Assembly: GCA_031258625.1 (NCBI GenBank)
Contig: JAIRMO010000229.1
Coordinates: 1 to 12,008 of the forward strand
Length of the DNA stretch: 12,008 nucleotides
From: Spirochaetaceae bacterium
GTDB lineage: Bacteria > Spirochaetota > Spirochaetia > Treponematales > Breznakiellaceae
Direction of reading: 5' to 3'
In this document: piece after piece, positions 5,862-12,008 of the stretch
Layout of the letters: the number at the start of each line of letters is the position of its first letter
Numbering within the stretch: position 1 is the stretch's first letter
Notes under the pieces: model-generated
Databases searched by the model: none
Told to the model about the DNA's origin: nothing
Seen by the model: only the letters and a program-made list of their open reading frames with translations
Translations under genes and position numbers: made by a program

Positions 5862-5962
5862 CCCTGAATTTGCCATAAAAAATCCATGCCTAAGGCGGTA
5901 GGGACAAAAACAAAAGTTTTGTAATAGTTCTATATTTTATAGATTTTTTTTAAAAATTTTCT

Positions 5963-5988
5963 TAAGATAATCTTAGGGATACCGATAA
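5963..5988 (+). promoter_or_regulatory. possible sigma-28 (FliA) promoter of the fliS operon
   Basis: TAAG at 5963-5966, 14 bases, then ACCGATAA at 5981-5988. The consensus is TAAA, 15 bases, GCCGATAA. The -10 differs in one base and the spacing by one. It is the only flagellar-type promoter in the 235-base AT-rich spacer before fliS, about 110 bases ahead of the ATG. The better sigma-28 match upstream of flgM in the same window makes it more believable. Confidence 0.4.
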
Positions 5989-6096
5989 GTAAAGAGAATA
6001 CCCAAAGCCCATGGGGGATAAATTTATTTCTTGTAAAAATTCGACAGGCGGGCTTCCGGGGTATTGATTTATCGGTATATTATAGAGAGGATCATT

Positions 6097-6543
6097 ATGG
6101 CATATACCAACGCATTATCCGCTTACCGGGAGACCAGGATAAAAACCGCGAGTCAGGGGCAGCTTATCATCATGCTGTATGACGGGGCGATAAAGCAGCT
6201 TGATCATGGTATGGAACTGCTTACCCTCAATGCCGTGGGGAAAAAGGATCCCGCCAGAATTGAAGGGATCGGAAAAGCGGTGGTGAAAACCCAGGAAATT
6301 ATTACCGAATTGATGGTTTCCCTGGATTTTGAACAGGGGGGGGATATTGCCAAAAACCTCTTTGCCCTGTATACTTGGTTTAACCAGGAGCTTTTGGAGG
6401 CCAATATCGCCCAGGACTTTAAGCGGATCGACAATGTCCGTTCCATGATAAAGGATCTGCGGAATACCTGGGTCGAAGTTATCGCCAAAAACAGCTCCGA
6501 AGGGGCAAGCCGGCCTCAGGCGGGTATCAACATTGCCGGTTAA
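6097..6543 (+). CDS. fliS: flagellar export chaperone FliS
   Basis: Cytoplasmic chaperone that binds the C-terminus of newly made flagellin, keeps it from polymerising and hands it to the type III export gate. The 148 residues open MAYTNALSAYRETRIKTASQ, with the family's TASQGQLIIMLYDGAIKQL (17-35), an unmistakable FliS signature. The rest is helical (KTQEIITELMVSLDFEQGG, then ALYTWFNQELLEANI at 89-103). The ATG has AGAGG at 6-7 bases; the in-frame TTG at 6064 lacks a comparable site. The next gene begins 4 bases past the stop, so the two are coupled. The filament protein it serves is not in this window. Confidence 0.95.
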   Translation: MAYTNALSAYRETRIKTASQGQLIIMLYDGAIKQLDHGMELLTLNAVGKKDPARIEGIGKAVVKTQEIITELMVSLDFEQGGDIAKNLFALYTWFNQELLEANIAQDFKRIDNVRSMIKDLRNTWVEVIAKNSSEGASRPQAGINIAG

Positions 6544-6547
6544 GAAT

Positions 6548-7048
6548 ATGGGGATGAACCACAACCGGGAGATAACGGATCCGGTGATTTCCCCGGAAGA
6601 AATAAACCAACGGGTGGCGGTGCTTAAACGGTTTAGGGATTTACTCTTGGAACAGCGGAACCGGTTCAGGCAATACCTGGAGGTTCTGGATACCCAGAAA
6701 AACGTGATAGAACAGGGTAATACCGAGCAGCTTCTCTCCCATGTGGACTTGGAGGAGAAGATCCTGGGGGATATTTTTTCCATCCAGAAGGTGATCGATC
6801 CCCTGGACCATATGTACCGGTCGGCCTTCCCCAAAGAAGATGCCCGGGAGGTACCGGAACTAAAATCCGTGGTGGAGGGGCTTAAAACCGAGGCGGCGAT
6901 CCGGATGAAACGTAACAGGGAACTCCTCTCCACCAGGATGACCCAGATCCGTTCCGAAATAAAAAGCCTGCAGGGGAACCCCTTTATCGGACGGCCTTCA
7001 ATACACGCGGACTCGGGCGTTCCCTCTTTTCTGGATATCAGCGGTTAA
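6548..7048 (+). CDS. FlgN-like flagellar coiled-coil protein (putative export chaperone)
   Basis: A 166-residue, highly charged helical protein. Residues about 18-65 (EINQRVAVLKRFRDLLLEQR and on) and 110-146 (KTEAAIRMKRNRELLSTRMT) look like long paired helices separated by a Pro-containing stretch, the usual build of FlgN chaperones, which escort hook-junction proteins FlgK and FlgL. No specific FlgN residue motif can be claimed. The position right after fliS, 4 bases from its stop, supports a flagellar role. Start at the ATG at 6548; the ATG two codons later (6554, preceded by GGGG) is nearly as good. The C-terminal 20 residues are Gly/Ser/Pro-rich and probably flexible. It could instead be a treponeme-specific flagellar protein. 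Confidence 0.7.
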   Translation: MGMNHNREITDPVISPEEINQRVAVLKRFRDLLLEQRNRFRQYLEVLDTQKNVIEQGNTEQLLSHVDLEEKILGDIFSIQKVIDPLDHMYRSAFPKEDAREVPELKSVVEGLKTEAAIRMKRNRELLSTRMTQIRSEIKSLQGNPFIGRPSIHADSGVPSFLDISG

Positions 7049-7085
7049 CCGGGAGGAAAAGCCGGTCCGCCAGGGGGTGTCTTCC

Positions 7086-9944
7086 ATGCCGGAATCACGA
7101 AAAAAAGCCGAATCTTTAGCTCCCCTCTATCTTATTGACGCCTATGGGCTCATATACCGGTCCTATTTTGCCTTTATGTCCCGGCCCCTCCGGAACCCCG
7201 CGGGGAAAAACGTCTCCGCCCTTTTTGGGTTTGCCCGGGCACTGATAAGCCTGTTGGACGAAGGGGCCCCGGGGATGGACGACGCGGAAAAGCCCCTGGA
7301 GAAAGCCCCAAAGCCCCTCCGGCTGGGGGTGGTTTTTGATTCCCCGGCGCCCACCTTCCGGCACAGGCAATACCCCGAGTACAAGGCCACCCGGCAGAAG
7401 GCCCCGGAGGACCTCCACGCCCAGGTCCCCCTGGTGGAAGAGACCCTCAGGGCCCTGGGGGTCCCGGTGCTGCGGGCGGAGGGGTACGAGGCGGACGACA
7501 TCATCGCCACCCTGGCCCGGCGGTGTCAGGGGGAAAACCGGCGGTGTTATATCCTTTCCTCAGACAAGGACCTGCTCCAACTGGTGGGGCAGGGGACCTA
7601 TGAACTCAGGCCCGCCAAGGCGGTCCGGACCGAGGCCGGCGGGGCCGTGTCCCGGGGGGGTTACGAACTGGTGGGCCCCGCCGAGGTCAAGGCCGAATGG
7701 GGGGTTCTCCCCGACAAGGTCCTGGACCTCCTGGCCCTCATCGGGGACAGCGCGGACAATGTACCCGGGGTCAAGGGGGTGGGGGAAAAAACCGCGGTCA
7801 AGCTCATGGCCCGTTACGGTTCCCTGGACGGGATCTACCGGAACCTTGCCGCCATTGAGGGGGCGGTGGGCAAGAAATTGGCCGAAGGCCGGGAAAGCGC
7901 CTATTTCGCCAGGTCCCTCATCACCCTGAACGAAACGGCCCCCCTCCCCATCGCCGGTATCGACGACCTTTCGGTGGAAAACCTGGACCGCGGCGCGGGC
8001 GCCCGGGTCCTCCTCCGGGAGGGGATACGCCGGAGCGCCCTGGATCTGGACCCCGGGGCCGCGGAGGGCGAGGCCCTGCCGGAACAGACCCCTGCCGCCG
8101 CCCCGGCGGGCTCCGGGGAACCGGAAGGGGACCTTGATCCCGCCCTGCCGGGGGAAGGAACCTACCGGGCGGTTTCGGAACTTTCGGATCTGGAAAAAAT
8201 CCTGGGGGCGGCGAAAAAACAGGGGCTTTTGGCCCTGGATTTTGAGACCGATTCCCTGGACGCCTGGAACGCCCGGCCCATCGGGATATCCCTGGCCCTC
8301 CGGCCCAAGGAGGCCTTTTACGTACCCCTGGCTTCCCACGGCGGTACCGGGCCCTTCCTGGACCCGGCAAAAGTCCGGGAACTCATCGCCCCCCTCCTCT
8401 CGGATACGGCCATGACCGTGGCGGCCCATAACGCCAAATACGACTACAAGGTTTCCCGGGGCTGGGGCATCCCCCGGTGGAAATGCAAAATTTGGGATAC
8501 CATGGTGGCCGCCTGGGTGGACGACCCGGAACGGAACAACTATTCCCTGGATTCCCTGGCGGCCTTCCGCTTCAAGGTGACCCCCCTGGCCTACAACGAC
8601 ATAGTACCCAAGGGCAGCGCCTTTGACACGGTGCCTCTGGAAACCGCGGTCCGTTATTCCGGGGAGGACGCGGATCTCACGTTACGGATGAAGGCATTTC
8701 TGGAGGGACGGCTGCAACGGACCGGTTCCCTGGGGCTTTTCCTCGATCTGGAAATGCCCCTCCTCCCGATCCTCGCGGAGATGGAAGGGGCGGGGATCAA
8801 GGTGGAGGGAAAGGTCCTGCGGGATTACGGGGCGGAGCTTTCCCGGGAGCTTGACCGGATCCAGGGGGACACCTATACGATCGTGGGCCATGAGTTCAAC
8901 CTGGCCTCCACCAAACAGCTCCAGGAGGTGCTTTTTACCGAACGGAAACTCAAGCCGGGGAAAAAGACCAAGACCGGCTATTCCACCGACGTGGCGGTCC
9001 TGGAGGAGCTTGCCCGGGAGGACCCGGTGCCGAAGCTGATCCTCCGCCACCGGACCCTGGCGAAGCTCAAGTCCACCTATGTGGACACCCTGGCGGATAT
9101 GGCCGATTCCCAGGGCCGGATCCACACCCACTTTGTCCAGACCGGCACCGCCACGGGCCGTCTTTCCAGCCGGGAGCCGAACCTCCAGAACATCCCCATC
9201 CGGGACGAGGAGGGCCGCCGGATCCGGGAGGCCTTTATCGCCGCCCCGGGGCAGGTCCTGATTTCCGCGGACTACAGCCAGATAGAGCTGGTGGTCCTGG
9301 CCCATCTCTCGGAGGACGAAAACCTCATCGCCGCCTTTACCGGGGGCAAAGACGTTCATGCCCGGACCGCGGCCTTGATCTTTGGGATCCCCGAAGACCA
9401 GGTCAAGCCCGCGGAGCGGCGGATCGCCAAGACCATCAACTTCGGGGTCATGTACGGCATGAGCGCCTTCAGGCTTTCCAACGAATTGGGGATAAGCCGG
9501 ACCAGCGCCGCGGCCTTTATCGAGACCTATTTTAAGACCTACCGGGGGATCCGTACCTATATTGAGGAGCTTATCAAAAAAACCGAACAGACCGGGTACG
9601 CTTCCACCATCCTGGGCCGCCGGCGGTATATTCAGGGGATCAACTCCCGGAACAAAACCGAAAAGGCCGCCGCGGAACGGGTAGCGGTGAACACCCCCAT
9701 CCAGGGTTCCGCCGCGGATATCGTCAAGACCGCCATGCTGAACCTGGACAAGGCCCTGACCGCGCAAAAAAGCCCCGCCCGGCTTTTGCTCCAGGTCCAC
9801 GACGAGCTTATCCTGGAGGTCCCCCAAGAGGGCGCCGCCGAAGCCGCCGTTTTGGTCCGGCGGGAGATGGAACGGGCCGTTACCCTCAAGGTCCCCCTCA
9901 GGGTCAGCGTGGAAACCGGTAAGCGCTGGGGGGACTTCCACTAG
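7086..9944 (+). CDS. polA: DNA polymerase I with 5'-3' and 3'-5' exonuclease domains
   Basis: Full-length Pol I of 952 residues, for Okazaki fragment processing and repair. The 5' nuclease covers about residues 1-320: YEADDII (134-140), SSDKDLLQL (158-166) and GDSADNVPGVKGVGEKTA (220-237) carry the metal-binding acids and helix-hairpin-helix. A Pro/Ala/Gly/Glu-rich linker follows (about 325-360). The proofreading domain is intact: DFE at 385-387, HNAKYD at 448-453 and YSGED at 524-528. In the polymerase, motif A is DYSQIEL (729-735), motif B runs from RRIAKT to MYG (778-791) and motif C is HDE (905-907). The residue after DYSQIEL is Val736, where most homologues have Arg. The ATG at 7086 has AGGGGG at 8 bases; the in-frame GTG at 7077 sits too close to it. 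It follows the FlgN-like gene by 37 bases and may share the flagellar message. Confidence 0.97.
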   Translation: MPESRKKAESLAPLYLIDAYGLIYRSYFAFMSRPLRNPAGKNVSALFGFARALISLLDEGAPGMDDAEKPLEKAPKPLRLGVVFDSPAPTFRHRQYPEYKATRQKAPEDLHAQVPLVEETLRALGVPVLRAEGYEADDIIATLARRCQGENRRCYILSSDKDLLQLVGQGTYELRPAKAVRTEAGGAVSRGGYELVGPAEVKAEWGVLPDKVLDLLALIGDSADNVPGVKGVGEKTAVKLMARYGSLDGIYRNLAAIEGAVGKKLAEGRESAYFARSLITLNETAPLPIAGIDDLSVENLDRGAGARVLLREGIRRSALDLDPGAAEGEALPEQTPAAAPAGSGEPEGDLDPALPGEGTYRAVSELSDLEKILGAAKKQGLLALDFETDSLDAWNARPIGISLALRPKEAFYVPLASHGGTGPFLDPAKVRELIAPLLSDTAMTVAAHNAKYDYKVSRGWGIPRWKCKIWDTMVAAWVDDPERNNYSLDSLAAFRFKVTPLAYNDIVPKGSAFDTVPLETAVRYSGEDADLTLRMKAFLEGRLQRTGSLGLFLDLEMPLLPILAEMEGAGIKVEGKVLRDYGAELSRELDRIQGDTYTIVGHEFNLASTKQLQEVLFTERKLKPGKKTKTGYSTDVAVLEELAREDPVPKLILRHRTLAKLKSTYVDTLADMADSQGRIHTHFVQTGTATGRLSSREPNLQNIPIRDEEGRRIREAFIAAPGQVLISADYSQIELVVLAHLSEDENLIAAFTGGKDVHARTAALIFGIPEDQVKPAERRIAKTINFGVMYGMSAFRLSNELGISRTSAAAFIETYFKTYRGIRTYIEELIKKTEQTGYASTILGRRRYIQGINSRNKTEKAAAERVAVNTPIQGSAADIVKTAMLNLDKALTAQKSPARLLLQVHDELILEVPQEGAAEAAVLVRREMERAVTLKVPLRVSVETGKRWGDFH

Positions 9945-10073
9945 CGGGTCGTAACGTCCGGCAATACTTCGATAGCCGCTCTTTCGGCGAGCCGGGGTTC
10001 CCCGGAAGCCGGTGGATATTCTGGTTTAAATAACCGTGGATCACTCCCGATAAGGGTCCCCCCTCCCCCCCGC

Positions 10074-10104
10074 AAATAAAAAAAGCGGAACCCCCCGGTT
10101 CCGC
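10074..10104 (-). terminator. rho-independent terminator of the rsmI-flgM unit
   Basis: On the minus strand a perfect 8-bp stem, GCGGAACC with GGTTCCGC around a 4-base loop (10085-10104), is followed by seven T residues and ATTT. It lies 21 bases past the flgM stop. On the plus strand no T-run follows, so it would not stop polA transcription. No convincing terminator is visible for polA in 9945-10073, only small G/C hairpins such as CCGGGG/CCCCGG at 9992-10005. Confidence 0.88.
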
Positions 10105-10125
10105 CCCATGATATCTTGTTTTGCC

Positions 10126-10410
10126 CTATAACCCAAAGGCGTCCATGATTTTATCCGCCGTGGCTTTAATCAGGGTATCATTCAAATAGGACGGATCATG
10201 GATCTTCTCTTTTAGCTCCGCGATACGATCCAAACGGACGTCCGGGGCAGCGGCAGCCAGTTCAATCGTATGGTATAAATCTCCCTTCTCCACCGCTTCC
10301 CGGGAGAACATTATGGAATCGGTCTTTTCACCGGAGCTAACTTGGCTGCTCCGCCCGGGTTTTTTACCGGGCGGAATGGGATCTATGGAGCCTATCCTGT
10401 CGATCGTCAT
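10126..10410 (-). CDS. flgM: anti-sigma-28 factor FlgM
   Basis: A 94-residue protein that binds sigma-28 (FliA) and blocks late flagellar transcription until it is exported through the finished hook-basal body. The N-terminus, MTIDRIGSIDPIPPG, is typical of FlgM. The conserved sigma-binding C-terminal helices are seen as VRLDRIAELKEKI (58-70), then the YLNDTLIKATADKIMDAFGL end (75-94). The middle (15-35) is polar and probably disordered, as in the family. Start at the ATG at 10410, with AGGA at 7 bases; an ATG two codons upstream (10416) is possible but too near that site. A consensus sigma-28 promoter lies 23-50 bases upstream, so the anti-sigma factor is under control of the sigma it inhibits. 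A terminator follows. Confidence 0.9.
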   Translation of the reverse strand: MTIDRIGSIDPIPPGKKPGRSSQVSSGEKTDSIMFSREAVEKGDLYHTIELAAAAPDVRLDRIAELKEKIHDPSYLNDTLIKATADKIMDAFGL

Positions 10411-10432
10411 ACTCATATCCTACCTACCCCAA

Positions 10433-10460
10433 TTATCGGCATTCTGATACTATAAGTTTA
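10433..10460 (-). promoter_or_regulatory. sigma-28 (FliA) promoter of flgM
   Basis: On the minus strand TAAA (10457-10460), 16 bases, then GCCGATAA (10433-10440). The -10 box matches the sigma-28 consensus at all eight bases; the spacing is one longer than the usual 15. It falls exactly in the 54-base gap between rsmI and flgM. Confidence 0.75.
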
Positions 10461-10464
10461 GAGG

Positions 10465-11145
10465 TTAATCGCTTTTCTTTCCAGATATAAACACGGAAAA
10501 TTCACCTAATTGTTCACTTTTTTTCGCTAAATTCGCTTTTATTTCACCGGCGGAACCCCGTATGTATTCCTCATGTACCTTGGTCATTTCTCTCCCAATA
10601 CAAATATATCGATCCTTATCAAATTCGGCCAGATCCTCCAAAAGCTTAAATATCCGGAAGGGGGATTCGTACAAAACAAAGGCGGATTCCTGGGCAAGCA
10701 GCTCCCGCAGCCGGGAACGGCGGCGGCCCGTTTTGGGGGAAAGAAAGCCTTCAAAAAGGACGCTCTTATCCCTGCCCCCGGCGACGCTCACCAGGGAGGC
10801 AAAGGCGGAAGGCCCCGGAATGGGGATGGCCTCGTGCCCCGCTTCCACGGCAAGCCGGACCAGTACCGCGCCGGGATCGCTTAAAGCCGGGGTTCCGGCG
10901 TCGCTGGCATAGGCCGCGGTTTGCCCTTCATTGAGGGCGGAGATGACCTTTTCCGCGGCAGCCCCCTCGTTTTGGGCCCGGCAGGAGACGAGTTTGACCC
11001 GGATCCCAAAATGGTTTAACAGTTTGAGGGTCCGGCGGGTATCCTCGCAGGCCACCAGGTCAACGGTCTTGAGGATTTCCACGGCCCTAAAACTCAAATC
11101 CCCCAAATTTCCTATGGGGGTACCGATAATATACAAATTCGACAC
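10465..11145 (-). CDS. rsmI: 16S rRNA (cytidine1402-2'-O)-methyltransferase
   Basis: SAM-dependent enzyme of the tetrapyrrole-methylase fold that methylates the ribose of C1402 in the 16S rRNA decoding centre. Diagnostic pieces are YIIGTPIGNLGDLSFRA (5-21), VACEDTRRT (31-39), SDAGTPALSDPG (81-92) and PGPSA (110-114), all in the expected order. At 226 residues it is shorter than many family members (about 270-290), lacking the extra C-terminal domain; short versions occur, so it need not be damaged. It starts with GTG at 11145, 12 bases after GGGGAGG, a slightly long spacing; no other in-frame start fits. flgM follows after 54 bases and may be read from here as well as from its own promoter. 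Confidence 0.95.
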   Translation of the reverse strand: MSNLYIIGTPIGNLGDLSFRAVEILKTVDLVACEDTRRTLKLLNHFGIRVKLVSCRAQNEGAAAEKVISALNEGQTAAYASDAGTPALSDPGAVLVRLAVEAGHEAIPIPGPSAFASLVSVAGGRDKSVLFEGFLSPKTGRRRSRLRELLAQESAFVLYESPFRIFKLLEDLAEFDKDRYICIGREMTKVHEEYIRGSAGEIKANLAKKSEQLGEFSVFISGKKSD

Positions 11146-11201
11146 AAATTGAGTATACCTCCCCGGAGAATTCCCGCCAAGTATCCGATATTAAAGAAAA
11201 G

Positions 11202-11361
11202 GCTTTCCCAAAACTTCAGTTTTGGGAAAGCTCCCTAGGGCAACGCTGATTAACTTGACGCTAACCATCGTTGCCCTATTATTTTTCTCGTTTTTCTACG
11301 AAAAACTGCGAAAAAACTACATTAAAGGAGTACTGATTTATTCTCGATTGAATAAATCAGT
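11202..11361. repeat. cluster of four palindromes between rsmI and the zinc-ribbon gene
   Basis: Four stem-loops in a row: GCTTTCCCAAAACT/AGTTTTGGGAAAGC with a 2-base loop (11202-11231); AGGGCAACG/CGTTGCCCT (11237-11277); GTTTTTC/GAAAAAC (11290-11306); and ACTGATTTATTC/GAATAAATCAGT (11332-11361). The first is a near-identical third copy of the terminal hairpin of the composite repeats at 5366-5394 and 11897-11927. The second overlaps a probable promoter. The spacer 11146-11407 holds no gene. Confidence 0.85.
11255..11282 (+). promoter_or_regulatory. sigma-70-type promoter of the zinc-ribbon gene
   Basis: TTGACG (11255-11260), 16 bases, TATTAT (11277-11282); each box matches 5 of 6 consensus bases. 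The start would be near 11289, giving a leader of about 119 bases that carries two stem-loops (11290-11306 and 11332-11361). The -35 lies in the loop, and the -10 touches the right arm, of the AGGGCAACG palindrome. Confidence 0.5.
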
Positions 11362-11407
11362 GCTTCCTTAGATTTACAAGTCAGCTTCAAATGAGCGAGG
11401 ACGGGGT

Positions 11408-11854
11408 ATGGGCGGCTGGATACAAGTATTTATCCTGGTGATTTTAGGTGTCTTTCTCCTCTGGTTTGGTTATACCCTCTTTTTTGGAACCCGCCGGAGG
11501 CCGGGGGTATATGTCCGTGGGGGCGGGCAAAAAAAGACCGGGACCTTACCGGAGAAGGATTCCCCGGGGTCTTCCGGAGCCCCCAAGACCTGTCCGGTTT
11601 GTTCCGCCTGGCTGGTCCCGGGGGAGCGGGTGAAATCCACGGCCTTTCCGTCGTCCCCGGGGGGGAAGGACCGGTTGATGCACATCGCCGGCTGTTTTTA
11701 TTGTATCGAGGGGAACCGGCTCCGAATCTGCCCGGTCTGCGGGGCCGAACTTGCCCGGGACGAGATCCTTTTCGCCCGGTTTTTTGACAAAGCCGGCCGT
11801 TCCCATGTCCATATTCTGGGTTGCAGCCGCTGCCGCGGGCCGGGGAGCCGCTAA
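11408..11854 (+). CDS. membrane-anchored protein with two zinc-ribbon units, unknown function
   Basis: A 148-residue protein with one N-terminal membrane helix (about 5-26), then basic residues (RRR, 29-31), so the remainder is probably cytoplasmic. After a Gly/Ser/Pro linker come two similar Cys4 units. Unit 1 has CPVC (62-65) and GCFYC (95-99, Cys96 and Cys99); unit 2 has CPVC (108-111) and GCSRC (138-142, Cys139 and Cys142). Each second half is led by a His (HIAGC and HILGC), which suggests tandem duplication of one zinc-binding module. The ATG follows GAGGA at 6 bases. I do not recognise a named family; a structural zinc protein, perhaps in complex assembly, is as far as the sequence goes. 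It is transcribed away from rsmI. Confidence 0.82.
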   Translation: MGGWIQVFILVILGVFLLWFGYTLFFGTRRRPGVYVRGGGQKKTGTLPEKDSPGSSGAPKTCPVCSAWLVPGERVKSTAFPSSPGGKDRLMHIAGCFYCIEGNRLRICPVCGAELARDEILFARFFDKAGRSHVHILGCSRCRGPGSR

Positions 11855-11896
11855 AAAAGCACCGGCAAAGGCCCGGAAAAAACCCTCAACATAGAG

Positions 11897-12008
11897 GCTT
11901 TCCCAAAACTTCAGTTTTTGGGAAAGCAACTTTGAAATTCGCAGTTTTGTAAGGCTGAAAGCCTGAAAAACTGCAAGAGCCTGTCCCAAAACCGTGCGCG
12001 GTAGCGCA
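11897..12008. repeat. composite hairpin repeat, copy B (inverted, runs off the window)
   Basis: Opens with GCTTTCCCAAAACT/AGTTTTTGGGAAAGC (11897-11927). It then runs through GCAGTTTTGTAAGGC and CCTGAAAAACTGC to CCAAAACCGTGCGCG. The reverse complement aligns along its whole length with about 5250-5394, but lacks the 17-bp palindrome GACTTGTTAAACAAGTC present in copy A. It starts 42 bases after the zinc-ribbon gene and is cut by the window end. Confidence 0.8.

Noticed and set aside
5678..5878. 66-codon plus-strand frame near the flagellar genes
   Set aside because: It lies mostly inside the MITE-like element and runs across its right terminus and the target duplication; no ribosome site or family.
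7560..9941. Two long minus-strand open frames opposite polA (7560-8429 and 8682-9941)
   Set aside because: Both are Gly/Pro/Asp-rich shadows of the polA codons, without ribosome sites or recognisable motifs.
11121..11129. ACCGATAA on the plus strand within rsmI, a possible sigma-28 -10 box
   Set aside because: No matching -35 at the right distance that I can see, and it lies inside rsmI pointing at a gene with a better promoter. Likely chance.

Overview
The window looks like a chromosomal segment of a spirochaete, most likely a Treponema-like lineage. The basis is the mix of genes: FliS followed by a FlgN-like protein, FlgM with a consensus sigma-28 promoter, DNA polymerase I, an Rpn/PD-(D/E)XK 'putative transposase' with EGL repeats, and small membrane proteins. 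Coding regions are visibly G+C-rich, while the intergenic spacers are AT-rich and full of palindromes. Both the lineage call and the idea of a gut-type treponeme are inference, not proof.

Left block (1-3226, minus strand). A five-gene run reads right to left: a three-helix membrane protein, a two-helix membrane protein, nucleoside diphosphate kinase (ndk), an M3B oligoendopeptidase (pepF) and the start of glycerol-3-phosphate dehydrogenase (gpsA, cut by the window edge). Spacing is tight and pepF overlaps gpsA. The promoter found for the first gene would give a leaderless transcript.

Middle accessory block (3250-5862). An Rpn-family gene with its own sigma-70 promoter lies between two perfect 25-bp direct repeats. 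Next comes a three-gene, overlapping minus-strand operon: a histidine-rich protein, the nickel-binding protein CooT and a small Cys-containing protein. It is probably a nickel-handling module. Upstream of it sit a composite hairpin repeat (5207-5394) and a MITE-like element (5456-5850) with 18-bp terminal inverted repeats and a perfect 11-bp target duplication.

Right block (5963-11854). fliS, a FlgN-like gene and polA run on the plus strand from a possible sigma-28 promoter. Facing them on the minus strand are rsmI (16S rRNA C1402 2'-O-methyltransferase) and flgM, which has a private sigma-28 promoter and a rho-independent terminator. A hairpin-rich spacer (11202-11361) separates rsmI from a divergent gene for a membrane-anchored double zinc-ribbon protein. 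The window ends in a second copy of the composite hairpin repeat, inverted relative to the first.

How the genes work together: FliS, the FlgN-like protein and FlgM all serve flagellar assembly and late-flagellar gene control. The His-rich protein and CooT probably serve Ni delivery. The rest is housekeeping (replication and repair, nucleotide balance, peptide turnover, lipid precursor, ribosome modification). No rRNA, tRNA or CRISPR array was seen.
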